Shown here: positions 24,627 to 33,766 of the stretch, one piece after another
Position numbering within the stretch: position 1 is the first letter of the stretch
Layout: the number at the start of each line of letters is the position of its first letter
From: Paraburkholderia bannensis
Lineage (GTDB): Bacteria; Pseudomonadota; Gammaproteobacteria; Burkholderiales; Burkholderiaceae
DNA: 64,000 bases
Assembly (NCBI RefSeq): GCF_014200455.1
Contig: NZ_JACHBW010000008.1
Coordinates: forward strand, 62,001-126,000
Reading direction: 5' to 3'
Position numbers and translations under genes: made by a program
The notes under the pieces: generated by a model
The model's database searches: none
Told to the model about the DNA's origin: nothing
What the model saw: the letters and a program-made list of their open reading frames with translations, nothing else

Positions 24627-25426
24627 AACCCGTGCGCCGCTTTATCGACCTTTCGATCTATCTGGAGAACGACGTGCTCTCCGATCCGCCGCCGCTCGCA
24701 CCGAAGATCACCTATCAAACCCACGCCGACACGCTGCCCGAATTCATGGCGATGCTGCCGGGCACCCGCGTCGAGGACTATCCCGACGGCGAAGCCGCCG
24801 CCGCCGAATGGGTCACGCTCACGACGCACAGCGGCACGCATCTGGACGCACCCTGGCATTTTCATTCGACGATGGATGCACGCTTCGGCGAGCCGCGCCC
24901 TTCGATCACCATCGACGAAGTGCCGCTCGAATGGTGCTTCCAGTCCGGCGTGAAGCTCGATTTCCGCCATTTCCCCGATGGCTATGTCGCCACCGCCGCC
25001 GATGTGCAAGCCGAACTCGCGCGCATCGGCCACACGCTGGAGCCGCTCGACATCGTGGTCGTGAACACGCGCGCGGGCTCGCGCTACGGGCATAACGACT
25101 ACGTGGGCGCGGGCTGCGGCATGGGCCGCGAGGCGACGCTCTATCTGCTCGAACGCGGCGTGCGTCTCACGGGCACCGATGCGTGGAGCTGGGACGCGCC
25201 CTTCTCCCACACGGCGAAGCACGTCGCGCAGACCGGCGATACCTCGCTGATCTGGGAAGGCCACAAGGCGGGTCGTGAAATAGGCTATTGCCATCTGGAG
25301 AAGCTGCACAATCTCGAAGCGCTGCCGCCGCACGGCTTCACGATCAGTTGCTTTCCGCACAAGATCCGCAAGGCGTCGGCGGGCTGGACGCGCGCCGTCG
25401 CGATCGTCGAGGAGGTCGCGGCATGA
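24623..25426 (+). CDS. Cyclase-family metal hydrolase (KynB/isatin hydrolase fold)
   Basis: A 267-residue enzyme of the cyclase family. The metal motif is H69-S-G-T-H73-L-D75-APWHF, with further conserved residues in GHNDYVGAGCGMGRE and GTDAWSWD. Relatives hydrolyse amide or lactam bonds (kynurenine formamidase, isatin hydrolase), among other reactions. In this operon it may open or hydrolyse a ring-fission product; a nitrogen-containing substrate is possible but not shown. Start and stop both overlap neighbours by ATGA. Confidence 0.8.
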   Translation: MKPVRRFIDLSIYLENDVLSDPPPLAPKITYQTHADTLPEFMAMLPGTRVEDYPDGEAAAAEWVTLTTHSGTHLDAPWHFHSTMDARFGEPRPSITIDEVPLEWCFQSGVKLDFRHFPDGYVATAADVQAELARIGHTLEPLDIVVVNTRAGSRYGHNDYVGAGCGMGREATLYLLERGVRLTGTDAWSWDAPFSHTAKHVAQTGDTSLIWEGHKAGREIGYCHLEKLHNLEALPPHGFTISCFPHKIRKASAGWTRAVAIVEEVAA

Positions 25427-26403
25427 AATTCGCCACCCGCCGCAACGGCAGCCGTGACGGCGAACTCCTGATCGTGGCGCGCGATTTGACCAAAGCGGTG
25501 TCGGCGCACGACATCGCGCCCACGCTGCTCGCCGCGCTGGAGCGTTGGGACGACGTCGCGCCGCAACTCGCTACGCGCTACGAGCGCCTGAACGCAGGTC
25601 ATGCCGATCACGCGTTCGATTTCGAGCCGCGCGACTGTGCCGCGCCGTTGCCGCGCGGCCCGCAATGGCTCGACGCCTCGGCGTTCCTCAATCACGGACG
25701 CCTGATGGAGCGCGCCTTCAACACCGAGCCGATCCCGGACTTCGACACGATTCCCGTCATGTATCAAGGCGCGAGCGACGATTTTCTCGGCGCCACCGAC
25801 GATGTCTTCCTGCCGGACGAAGCGCACGGCATCGACTTTGAAGGCGAATTCGGCGTGATCACGGGCGCGGTGCCGATCGGCGTGGATGCGCGCGAAGCGC
25901 TCGAACAGGTGCGCCTGATCGTGCAGTTGAACGACTGGAGTTTGCGCGCCTTGGGGCCGCGCGAAATGAAAACGGGCTTTGGTTTTTTGCAGGCCAAGCC
26001 TTCGACCAGTTTCGCGCCGGTTGCCATCACGCCGGACGAATTGGGCCGTGACTGGCGCGACGGCCGTGTCAATCTGCGGCTCCATGTGGAATGGAACGGA
26101 GAGCCGTTCGGCCACCCCAGCGGCAGCGAAATGAATTTCGATTTCGGCACGCTGATCGCTCACGCCGCGAAAACGCGCCGCCTGACGGCTGGCACGATCG
26201 TCGGTTCGGGAACGGTGTCGAATGCGGATCGCGCGGCGGGATCGGCGTGCATTGCGGAGCGACGGGTGATCGAAATACTCGAGCGCGGTTCGCCCGAGAC
26301 TGCGTTCATGAAATTCGGCGACCGCGTGCACATGGTGGCCCGAACGGATCAGGCCGAAGCGCCTTTTGGCGTGATCGACCAGACGGTTCGACGCATGCGC
26401 TGA
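25423..26403 (+). CDS. Fumarylacetoacetate hydrolase (FAH)-family enzyme
   Basis: A 326-residue protein of the FAH superfamily. Metal-binding glutamates are visible at E140 and E142 (GIDFEGEFGVITG) and an aspartate in QLNDWSLRA; LQAKPSTSFAP and GTIVGSGTVSN are further family blocks. Members hydrolyse C-C bonds of acylpyruvates or hydrate 2-oxo-4-pentenoates, typically the last pathway steps. It is the last gene of the operon, coupled by ATGA to the cyclase gene, and is followed by a perfect-stem terminator at 26435. Confidence 0.85.
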   Translation: MKFATRRNGSRDGELLIVARDLTKAVSAHDIAPTLLAALERWDDVAPQLATRYERLNAGHADHAFDFEPRDCAAPLPRGPQWLDASAFLNHGRLMERAFNTEPIPDFDTIPVMYQGASDDFLGATDDVFLPDEAHGIDFEGEFGVITGAVPIGVDAREALEQVRLIVQLNDWSLRALGPREMKTGFGFLQAKPSTSFAPVAITPDELGRDWRDGRVNLRLHVEWNGEPFGHPSGSEMNFDFGTLIAHAAKTRRLTAGTIVGSGTVSNADRAAGSACIAERRVIEILERGSPETAFMKFGDRVHMVARTDQAEAPFGVIDQTVRRMR

Positions 26404-26434
26404 GCCTGTTTTACCCGTTCGGATCGCAGTTCCA

Positions 26435-26467
26435 CGAGGCGCTCTTTAGCGCCTCGTTGTTTTATTG
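26435..26467 (+). terminator. Strong rho-independent terminator ending the catabolic operon
   Basis: The perfect 9-bp stem CGAGGCGCT / AGCGCCTCG with a CTTT loop is followed by TTGTTTTATTG. It lies 31 bp after the FAH stop. The T-rich tail overlaps the end of the convergent small gene. Confidence 0.9.
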
Positions 26468-26800
26468 CTGCACGTTCAGGCCGAGCTGACGCTGGCAATC
26501 GTCGGCGCTTTGAGCGGCGGCGTGCTGCTGGGCGGCGTCGAGTTTCGCGAATCGCTTGAGCGCGTCATTGGCTGCTGCGGCATTGAATTCCAGATGTTGC
26601 AGGGCGTAATCGGCGTTGCCATTCTCGATCACGTCCTGCATATCCTTGCGCGGGTCATGGCTGCCATTGGCGACGACGTGGCACAGCAGCGCGGTGTATT
26701 GATCGCGCTCGGCGGGCGTAAAGCGCGGGCGTAAAAAATGGGCCACGGCAGCCGCCGACAGTACCAGGAGCAGCAGCGCAATCCCGCGTTTTTTCTTCAT
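26462..26800 (-). CDS. Small membrane-anchored or exported hypothetical protein
   Basis: A 112-residue protein starting MKKKRGIALLLLVLSAAAVA, a signal-anchor or uncleaved signal sequence. It is followed by a helical, Ala/Gln-rich domain with two Cys (ALLCHVV and DDCQRQ) that could form a disulfide outside the cytoplasm. I do not recognise the family. It is convergent with the catabolic operon and divergent from the secreted protein gene at 27054; a 253-bp AT-richer gap between those two probably holds both promoters. Confidence 0.65.
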   Translation of the reverse strand: MKKKRGIALLLLVLSAAAVAHFLRPRFTPAERDQYTALLCHVVANGSHDPRKDMQDVIENGNADYALQHLEFNAAAANDALKRFAKLDAAQQHAAAQSADDCQRQLGLNVQQ

Positions 26801-27053
26801 GGAATTCAGATCAAAAGGGGCGCGCGCGGGCACGCTTGCAAAAGCCACGGCCAGGGTACGACGAACAAGCAACGAACAAAGCGGCGCTCCCCGAAGCGCG
26901 GGACGATTATAAAGGATCAGGGAAAACCCGGAACTGAAGCGCACGATGCGGCACTTACAAAACCTGCCGGGGCGCGTTGTCATAAAATGGCGCCCCTTTT
27001 TCGAACCCATTAATCCGGGCTGCATCGCGCCCGTCCACTCGCTTCGAATAGAC

Positions 27054-28292
27054 ATGAATCCAGCAATGCATCGGGCAGTTTCGCGCGAAGTTTCGCGGAT
27101 AGGCAGACTTTCGCTGTGGGCAATGTTGCTCGCCGCGCCTACGTTCGCATGGGCCGCCAGCAGTTGCGTCGATGCGGACGTCGCGGGCCACACGGCGATC
27201 GAGGCGCAGCATCGGCTTCAGCACGCGCCCAAAAGCAAGGACGGCGACGACGAAACGCTTTCGGCGCAGCAGCGCACGGCGACGCGCGATTTCAAGGACG
27301 CGCTGGTGAGGGCCATCGACACGCGCCTCGCATGCAGCGACGCTCACGCGGAACCGGCCGCCCTGCAACGCGCGCTGGAAGCGTCGCTCGGCGTGGTGAA
27401 GACGCCGCCTCCGGCTAATGCGAGCGGCGGCTTCGGACAGGCCGTCAGCGTGGAAATCACGCGCGGCGCCGATCCCAAAGCGCTCGTATTCGTGCGTGCG
27501 GGCTACGGCATTCCGTGCGGCGACGACAATCTGCTGGTGGCGTACGCATGGGACGGTGCCACATGGCGGCGCGTGCTGCGCTGGCAAAGCGACGATTACG
27601 CCAAAATTTCTGGCGCATTCGGCGATACGTTTCAGTACGAGACGCTGCCGGGCGGCCAGATCGCCGTGGCGCACGGCGGCCCGTGGTGTTCGTCGCGCTG
27701 GCGCAATTTCGGCCTCGATGTGTTCGCGCCCGCGAACGGCGCGCAGCGGCAGCGCAAGCTATTTCATCTCGACCACAGCTACGCCGCGGATTTCGACGCC
27801 GCCGACGATGGCCTGACGCTCAAGGCGCGCCCCGATGGCGTCGAAGTGCGCACCACGATTTCGCCGCTCGACGCCGATCTCATCCAGCGCAAGGTGATCT
27901 ATCGCTACCGTGTGAGCGGCGATACCGTCGAGCGCATCCAGCCGATTGCGCTCAACGGTCGCGATTTCGTCGACGAATGGCTGGTGGTCGACGATGCGCA
28001 CGCACGCAACTGGAGCGATCCGGATGCGGCAGACGGCTTGTTGAAGGCGCGCCATGCGCTCGTGTCGGGCGTCAAGGACGAGAACGGACCGGTGCTCAAC
28101 TACGGGCCGGTGCGCGCGTGCAGCAGCGGCAAGGATCGCTATCAGGTGGAGATCGATTTGCAGTCGCGCAAGTCGGATCACGCAGACGCACGCTATGGCG
28201 TGATCCACCAGGAGCGTAATGGCTTTACGATGCTTGCACTGAGCGACAAGGCCGATCCGACCTGCAAGGGTGCGAATCTGATGCCGCGCTGA
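27054..28292 (+). CDS. Secreted hypothetical protein
   Basis: A 412-residue protein with a signal peptide (hydrophobic core LWAMLLAAPTFAWAA ending near residue 33). The mature domain has several cysteines (SCVDADV, RLACSD, GIPCGDD, GPWCSSRW, RACSSG, PTCKG), likely disulfide-bonded in the periplasm. Beta-rich segments such as KALVFVRAGYGIPCGDDN are present. I do not recognise a family. The ATG at 27054 is used; ATG 27066 is an alternative that keeps the signal. It stands alone, 35 bp before the GNAT gene. Confidence 0.7.
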   Translation: MNPAMHRAVSREVSRIGRLSLWAMLLAAPTFAWAASSCVDADVAGHTAIEAQHRLQHAPKSKDGDDETLSAQQRTATRDFKDALVRAIDTRLACSDAHAEPAALQRALEASLGVVKTPPPANASGGFGQAVSVEITRGADPKALVFVRAGYGIPCGDDNLLVAYAWDGATWRRVLRWQSDDYAKISGAFGDTFQYETLPGGQIAVAHGGPWCSSRWRNFGLDVFAPANGAQRQRKLFHLDHSYAADFDAADDGLTLKARPDGVEVRTTISPLDADLIQRKVIYRYRVSGDTVERIQPIALNGRDFVDEWLVVDDAHARNWSDPDAADGLLKARHALVSGVKDENGPVLNYGPVRACSSGKDRYQVEIDLQSRKSDHADARYGVIHQERNGFTMLALSDKADPTCKGANLMPR

Positions 28293-28327
28293 ACTTTTGC
28301 GCTCGACGGTTACCACGCGAGTTTGTC

Positions 28328-28822
28328 ATGTCGATCAAAAACATCCGCAGAGCCACGCTGGACGACGTTGCTGCGATCACCCAGATCCGTAATGACGCTC
28401 ATGCGAAGAAAGTGACATACGGCGATCACGCGTGGGGCAAGCAAGGCGATGGCTTTTCCGAACCTTGGGTCCACAACCATGTTGAGAAAAAGCCGGTCTA
28501 TGTCGTGGACTGCGATAGCACGCTGGCCGGCACATTTTCACTTGAACTCGACGACGACGCCCATTGGGGGCCTCAAGAACCGGTCGCCGGTTACGTGCAT
28601 GGGCTCAGTGTGCGCAAAGGCTTCAATGGCACGGGTCTGGGCAGTTTCATGCTCGACTGGTGCGCGAGCACGGTGCGCCGCATGAACCGTCGTTTTGTGC
28701 GGCTTGACTGCGCCGTGCAAAACACGCGTTTATGCGCGTATTACGAGTCACTGGGCTTTGTTCGCGTCGGCGTTAAAGCGGATGGTTATCTGTGGTCGCT
28801 TTATGAACGCGCCGTCGATTGA
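28328..28822 (+). CDS. GNAT-family N-acetyltransferase
   Basis: A 164-residue single-domain acetyltransferase. It starts IRRATLDDVAAITQIRNDAH, has the acetyl-CoA loop in VRKGFNGTGLGSFMLDW (R/Q-x-x-G-x-G/A type), and ends with the usual AYYESLGFVRVG motif B. It transfers an acetyl group to an unknown amine. The ribosome-binding site is weak. Nothing in the context hints at the substrate. Confidence 0.85.
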   Translation: MSIKNIRRATLDDVAAITQIRNDAHAKKVTYGDHAWGKQGDGFSEPWVHNHVEKKPVYVVDCDSTLAGTFSLELDDDAHWGPQEPVAGYVHGLSVRKGFNGTGLGSFMLDWCASTVRRMNRRFVRLDCAVQNTRLCAYYESLGFVRVGVKADGYLWSLYERAVD

Positions 28823-29137
28823 GGGGAATAACATGGTGTCTATTGCCGTTGCCACAACACGCGGCCCCTATCAACCTGGGTAGGCAGGCGTTTTATCGAA
28901 CTGCCTGGCGCGCTGTATCGCCTATATTTTCTTCACAAGAAACCAGAGCACGGCTCGCAAGACTTTCGGGGACTTCCGCATCGCGCAGCGCCTCGCCGCG
29001 TCGTGATTTCCCCGCGCTCTATTTCGCAGCTTCAGCATCAAACTCTCCGTGATCGCGAACTGCCGCGCGCTCGTGGAGGGGCATGTGCAGACCGTCGGCA
29101 GCCCAACGCGCATTATCTTTAATAAGGATAGCGAATC
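28823..29137. other. 315-bp intergenic gap
   Basis: No credible gene was found here. A 16-codon frame begins at about 28852 after AGGGGAATAAC but ends at once. A leader for the small protein at 29138, with AAGGA before its ATG, is the only probable function. Confidence 0.5.
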
Positions 29138-29461
29138 ATGGCTTTCAAGAAGCTCGTCAATCAGAGTGGTCTTGCGCTTTCAGTCGAACTGGTTTCCCGC
29201 GTCGGGTCGGAGCCGAATCAGTCCGGGCCGATCGTCGCCGTTACGTTGCCTCCGGGGGGAAGGCAGACCGTCGAATATGGCAATCCGCAGAATCCGTATC
29301 TGAACGGTCTGGTCGTATCCTCAGGATCGGATGGCGCGTTTTCCAATGGCTCGCAAGTCGTGACGTCGCGCGGCAGCGCATGGGATAACGTCCTCAACAC
29401 CAACGACACCCTCACCTTCAGCGGCGCCGGCGGCCTGAATGTGACGGGCTCCAATACCTGA
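29138..29461 (+). CDS. Small Gly/Ser/Asn-rich hypothetical protein
   Basis: A 107-residue protein, low in charge and rich in G, S, N and V, predicted to be mainly beta strand (LALSVELVSRVG, PIVAVTLPPGGRQTVEY, LNGLVVSSGSDG, GGLNVTGSNT). No signal peptide or membrane helix is visible. AAGGATAGCGAATC before the ATG is a good ribosome-binding site. I do not recognise a family. The coding pattern and clear start support a real gene that stands alone between the GNAT gene and the cellulose operon. Confidence 0.6.
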   Translation: MAFKKLVNQSGLALSVELVSRVGSEPNQSGPIVAVTLPPGGRQTVEYGNPQNPYLNGLVVSSGSDGAFSNGSQVVTSRGSAWDNVLNTNDTLTFSGAGGLNVTGSNT

Positions 29462-29655
29462 TCGCCATCCGGACGCCGCAATCCAGTTGGCGGCGAATGG
29501 GCCGCCAACTGGTAAAGCGTGCTTTTAATGCGTTGACTGCGTTGTGCGCGACAGCGCGAAGCGCGTGGCATCCGAGGCAAAGCGCGCACTGTCGCCCGCC
29601 GCGCTCGTGAATCGGGGATAAAGTCGTAACGCAGGGCAATGGCATCGGCCGCACT

Positions 29656-30810
29656 TTAGTGAACGGCTCCGGCTGCAGGTGCCGCGCTCGGCACCGCTAC
29701 CCCATCCTCCGCCTCGATCGGCGACTGCAGATCCCGTTCATCCAGTTCCCAGACCACGAGTCTGGGCGGCGTCTGCACAAACGCCGGGCTTGCGAAATAG
29801 GTCCGCGCCGAGCCGCCGAACTTCGCGCCCTCACGCGCAAAATTTCCCACTCCCGTTCCCAGCGCCAGCGCCAGTTGCGGCACGAAATCGGAGGTCGTCG
29901 AATACGACGTGCCGATCACGGCGATAGCCGGCAAATCGGCGTTGCCGAACAGATCGTCGGCGGACGCAGCGGCTTGCGCTTCGTGCAAATACGCGCGGCT
30001 CGTCACGATCTCCGCTTTGGGCTGCCACGACGGCGGCAATTTCTCCAGGCCCGCAAGCCGCACCAGATCGCCGGGCCGACGCGCCGCGGGTTGATTCGCC
30101 ACGCGATAACCCGGCTGGCTCGCGCCCAACGGCAGGTTCATCGCGCGAATACGCTGGGCCACGGCCTGCGCCGCCGCGCCCGCGCCGTCCTGGGTCCAGT
30201 GCGTATCGGTGCGGTAAAACGCGTCGCCGGGCACGCCGCGCAGCGCGGCACTGAGATCCAGCACCGGCACCTGCGCGGCAGCCAGACGCGTGGTCCAGTC
30301 GCCCAGACGCCGGGCCAGCGATGCAGGTCGATTGAGGCCGCACAGATGTTGCGACTCGATGCGCGATTTGTCCGGCACTACCGCGACCAGCAGCGCGATG
30401 CCCTGTTTCGCCAGTTCGCGTTGCACGGCGGCGAGCGTATCGGCGCGCGTGGCGAGATGGCGTTCGCCATCGGCATAGACGTTCAGTTCGTCACGCAGGA
30501 ACAGCCAGCCGGGGCAGCCCTGACGCACGCGCGGCCCGAGATCGCCGAGCGTCAGCCAGCCGAGCGCCCGTTGCACGCGCGCGGCGTCGGCGGCGATGGG
30601 CGTGTCGGCCATGCGGCTGGCGAGTTCCTTCGATACGGCGCCGTCCAGCAGGCTCGCGCGCGTTACGGCGTGCGGCAACAGCGATTGGGTGGTGGCCGCG
30701 AAGCGCAGGTTGCAGGCGAGGCCCGCGAACAGAAAGACCATCAGCGCGACGGCGGCAATCTTGCCGGCGCGCGTGGCGGGATGTTGGGGCAGCGGCTTGG
30801 GGTCTTCCAT
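29656..30810 (-). CDS. wssI: AlgJ/WssI-like SGNH O-acetyltransferase of the cellulose operon
   Basis: A 384-residue protein with an N-terminal signal anchor (about 17-36) and a periplasmic AlgJ/AlgX-type SGNH domain. Active-site blocks are the D-x-H pair in YRTDTHWTQDG and the serine block GTSYSTTSDF near 300. AlgJ-type proteins take acetyl groups passed by the AlgI MBOAT protein and put them on polysaccharide; here cellulose is the likely acceptor. It is the last gene of the operon, 4 bp after the AlgI-like gene. Confidence 0.8.
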   Translation of the reverse strand: MEDPKPLPQHPATRAGKIAAVALMVFLFAGLACNLRFAATTQSLLPHAVTRASLLDGAVSKELASRMADTPIAADAARVQRALGWLTLGDLGPRVRQGCPGWLFLRDELNVYADGERHLATRADTLAAVQRELAKQGIALLVAVVPDKSRIESQHLCGLNRPASLARRLGDWTTRLAAAQVPVLDLSAALRGVPGDAFYRTDTHWTQDGAGAAAQAVAQRIRAMNLPLGASQPGYRVANQPAARRPGDLVRLAGLEKLPPSWQPKAEIVTSRAYLHEAQAAASADDLFGNADLPAIAVIGTSYSTTSDFVPQLALALGTGVGNFAREGAKFGGSARTYFASPAFVQTPPRLVVWELDERDLQSPIEAEDGVAVPSAAPAAGAVH

Positions 30811-30814
30811 GGCG

Positions 30815-32224
30815 TCAGAACTGGAAGTAGAGGAAAGGCACCGCGCCGCGCGCGACGATCAGCCCAAACGACAGCAGAAAGCCCGCGAGCGGCCATGCGG
30901 CTGCCCAGATCCTGCGCGGCGCGCTATCGGCCCGACTGTCCCAGCGCGCCTGCCAGATCGGCAGCAGCACGCAGACGATACCCAGCGCCGCCGCCAGCGC
31001 ATGCACGGGGCGCAACAGCACCCCCAGGCTGTCGCTCAGCGCGATGCCGTTCATGCCAAACTGCCCGCCATACATGGCGAGCGCAGCATGAAAGCCCTGC
31101 GCACGGAACAGCGTCCACGCGAGCATGACGAACACGAGCGTGAGCGCATGCGATAACGCCAGCGGCACGCGCGGCATGCCAAAGCGCCGCCACAGCCGCG
31201 CCACGATCAGCGCCACGCCGTGCGCAAGACCCCATAGCAGGAAGTTCCAGCTGTCGCCGCCATGCCAGAGCCCCGCAATGCCCATCGTCAGCAAAAGGTT
31301 GCGGCAGGTGTTGAATTCGCCGTGCCGGTTGCCGCCAAACGGAATGTACAGATAATCGCGAATCCAGCTGGAAAGCGACAAATGCCAGCGCCGCCAGAAG
31401 TCCTGAATGCTGCTGGCCAGATACGGATGATTGAAGTTCTCGGGAAAGCGAAAGCCCAGCATCTGCCCCAGGCCAATCGCCATCGCGCTATAGCCCGCGA
31501 AATCGAAGAACAGTTGCAGCGTGTAGAAACCGCAGCCGAGCCAGGCGTCCGCCAGCGTGGGCGCGTGCAGCGCGAAAGCCGCATCGACGATGGGCGACAG
31601 CGTGTCCGCCACCAGCACTTTCATGCTCATGCCGATCATGAGCCGCCGCGCGCCCGCCGTGAATCCGTCCCAGTCCACCGTGCGCGAAACCAGCTCGCGT
31701 TTGACCCAGGCGTAACGAATGATCGGCCCGGCGATCAGGTGCACGAACATGCCCTGATAGGCGCCATAGCGGATCATGCTGCGATCGGCGGGCACCGTGC
31801 CGCGCTGCACGTCGATCAGATACGAAATCGATTGCAGCACGATAAAGGACAGCCCGATCGGCAGCACCACGTGCTTCCAGGGAATCGGTCCGGCGTGCCC
31901 CAGCGCCAGCACGTGGTCGAGGCTATCGACTACGATATTCGCGTACTTGTACCAGCACAGCGTCGCCACGTTCACGGCGATAAAGAGTGCGAGCCATCGC
32001 CCGCGCGCCCGCGCGCCGGGTGCGCGGGCGATCACCAAGCCGCCCAGCCAGCCCCAGAACGTCAGTGCGATGAACAGCAGCAGGAAAACCGGGCTCCACC
32101 AGCCGTAGAAAAACCAGCTGCAAAACAGCAGCACGCCGTTACGCCAGCGTGCGGGAGACGCGACGTACAGCGCGAAAAAAGCCGGTAGAAACAGCGTCAG
32201 GAATTCGAGGGACGCGAAAACCAT
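30815..32224 (-). CDS. wssH: AlgI/WssH-like MBOAT membrane O-acyltransferase
   Basis: A 469-residue polytopic inner-membrane protein of the MBOAT family. The signature includes FWRRWHLSLSSWIRDYLYIP and the catalytic-histidine region GLWHGGDSWNFLLWGLAHG. It is thought to move acetyl groups from cytoplasmic acetyl-CoA to the periplasmic acetylation proteins. It sits between the algF-like and algJ-like genes on one strand. The 140-bp gap in front of it contains a tandem 11-bp repeat (32241-32270). Confidence 0.9.
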   Translation of the reverse strand: MVFASLEFLTLFLPAFFALYVASPARWRNGVLLFCSWFFYGWWSPVFLLLFIALTFWGWLGGLVIARAPGARARGRWLALFIAVNVATLCWYKYANIVVDSLDHVLALGHAGPIPWKHVVLPIGLSFIVLQSISYLIDVQRGTVPADRSMIRYGAYQGMFVHLIAGPIIRYAWVKRELVSRTVDWDGFTAGARRLMIGMSMKVLVADTLSPIVDAAFALHAPTLADAWLGCGFYTLQLFFDFAGYSAMAIGLGQMLGFRFPENFNHPYLASSIQDFWRRWHLSLSSWIRDYLYIPFGGNRHGEFNTCRNLLLTMGIAGLWHGGDSWNFLLWGLAHGVALIVARLWRRFGMPRVPLALSHALTLVFVMLAWTLFRAQGFHAALAMYGGQFGMNGIALSDSLGVLLRPVHALAAALGIVCVLLPIWQARWDSRADSAPRRIWAAAWPLAGFLLSFGLIVARGAVPFLYFQF

Positions 32225-32240
32225 GCAACGTTCTCAGTCG

Positions 32241-32270
32241 AAGCCCGGTTAAAGCCCGGTTAAAGCTCGG
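32241..32270. repeat. 11-bp tandem repeat upstream of the MBOAT gene
   Basis: AAGCCCGGTTA occurs twice, followed by the partial copy AAGCTCGG, 17 bp upstream of the MBOAT start in an otherwise compact operon. It falls in the leader between two coupled genes, so copy number could affect spacing or mRNA folding. Confidence 0.8.
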
Positions 32271-32364
32271 TGGATGGAAAGGCGTGGGCGAATGAAACGG
32301 CAGCGCGCCGCGCCCGCTCAGGCGCGACGACGCGTGAGCGAGACAAGGCCAGGCGCGTCGGCGC

Positions 32365-33039
32365 TCAGCGGCTCACTGCATCGTTGGCGAAAAAGATGCG
32401 CGACTGCGCCCCGGCGGGCACGAGGAACACCGTGTAGCGCTGTCCCGCCACCAGCGTGCCCAGGCTCAGCGCCTGCCCCACCGGCTGACCGCCGCACAGC
32501 AGTTGCACCGCAAGCGTCACCGGATTGACCTGACGGCGTTTGGCCTGGCCCGCGGCCACGCCGTCGAGCAGCACGATGTCGCGGTCCGCCACTTTCAGCG
32601 TGGGCGCGGCGCAGCGTGCGTCGATGTTATAGAACGCCACCGATGCCTTGAGCGCGTTGAAATCGTCCGGCTTCTCGCGCACCGTCGCGGCATGCGTGCC
32701 GTCGAGCGCGACGATGCTGACGAACTCGCCCGGCTGCACCGTTGCGCTCACGTCCTGATGAGCGCCGCCGCTCGCGAGCGTGCCGGCAATCGGCTTACCC
32801 GCCGCAATCGGGAAGAAGTGGCTGGCCGGGTTGGCGGGGTCGAGCGACAGACGCCCTTTCGATCCCGCCGACGTCACGTCCACCGGCCGCGTGCCGCCAT
32901 CGACGAAACGCACGAACGACGAATCCTGCGCGGGACCCGTGGGATAGAGCGGGATATCGGCCGCCGATGCCGAAGTCGATCCCAATGCCGAAGCGCATAG
33001 CGCAAGGCCGCCGAACACGACGCTAAACAGGTTTTTCAT
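32365..33039 (-). CDS. wssG: AlgF/WssG-like periplasmic acetylation protein
   Basis: A 224-residue exported protein with a signal peptide (cleavage near SASA-ADIPL, about residue 25) and an AlgF-like beta-rich domain: IPLYPTGPAQDSSFVRFVDG and FYNIDARCAAPTLKVAD are characteristic stretches. AlgF is needed for O-acetylation of alginate; the wss operon has an AlgF homologue for cellulose. It starts within the stop of the preceding SGNH gene (ATGA overlap). Confidence 0.8.
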   Translation of the reverse strand: MKNLFSVVFGGLALCASALGSTSASAADIPLYPTGPAQDSSFVRFVDGGTRPVDVTSAGSKGRLSLDPANPASHFFPIAAGKPIAGTLASGGAHQDVSATVQPGEFVSIVALDGTHAATVREKPDDFNALKASVAFYNIDARCAAPTLKVADRDIVLLDGVAAGQAKRRQVNPVTLAVQLLCGGQPVGQALSLGTLVAGQRYTVFLVPAGAQSRIFFANDAVSR

Positions 33040-33701
33040 TTCTTCAACCCTTGAACCGCCGGCGTTTTCGCCATGGCGTTGACGATGTCCTTGCCCCAGG
33101 CGGCGTAGCCCATCTGCGTGTAGTGCTCGCCGTCGAGCGTCTGCCACTGGCCCGGCTTGGCGAAGCTCGTGGAATCGACATACGCGCACGGCGCGACGTT
33201 ATTGGCGAGGAACGCATTCAGTTCGCGCACGCGGTCGTCGCTCTTGGCGAACTGGCCGCTGTTGCTGCCCCAGCCCGGCCCGACCCAGACGCAGGCCGTG
33301 TGCGTATCGGCGATAGCTTTGGTCAGCCCCGTGACTTCCTGCCAGGCCCAGGCCTTGGGAAACGCGGGCTTGTCGTACGAGCCCATGGTGTCGCCTTCGA
33401 TCACCACCACGACATCGGGTTTGTCGGCGCGGATCAGATCCGCGATGGGCGTGGTGTGCGCCTCTTTGCCGAGCACCGTGGCCGGGCGCTTGTCGACCTG
33501 GTCGGCGCCGCAGTCCACCGGCGTGCTCTTGAGCCAGCGCGCCGGGCTGGCGCCGCACGCGCCGATCACATGGACGTGCGCGGCGCCCTGCGCCTGCAGG
33601 CTCTGCACGAGCGGCTCGCGCAGATGATTGTTCAAGGTCAGATGGCTTTCGCCGATGACCAGCACGGAAAGGCCCAACAAGACCGATGCTGCTGCAGGCA
33701 C
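33036..33701 (-). CDS. SGNH-hydrolase-like protein, cellulose-acetylation copy 2
   Basis: A 221-residue protein with an N-terminal hydrophobic segment leading into SGNH block I, here G-E-S-H-L instead of the usual G-D-S. Block V is DGEHYTQMGY with the expected His. It is clearly a paralogue of the next upstream gene (shared WAWQxVTxLT, TACVWVGPxWG and APCxYxDST blocks). In the wss operon a WssF protein of this length is linked to cellulose acetylation. The start is GTG at 33701 with AGGAG 7 bp upstream. Catalytic activity with GES is uncertain. Confidence 0.75.
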   Translation of the reverse strand: MPAAASVLLGLSVLVIGESHLTLNNHLREPLVQSLQAQGAAHVHVIGACGASPARWLKSTPVDCGADQVDKRPATVLGKEAHTTPIADLIRADKPDVVVVIEGDTMGSYDKPAFPKAWAWQEVTGLTKAIADTHTACVWVGPGWGSNSGQFAKSDDRVRELNAFLANNVAPCAYVDSTSFAKPGQWQTLDGEHYTQMGYAAWGKDIVNAMAKTPAVQGLKK

Positions 33702-33766
33702 ACGAAACTCCTGATCCGGCGCGGCCGGTTAATTAGTGATTCGAATCAAATGGCGATACCAGGGCG

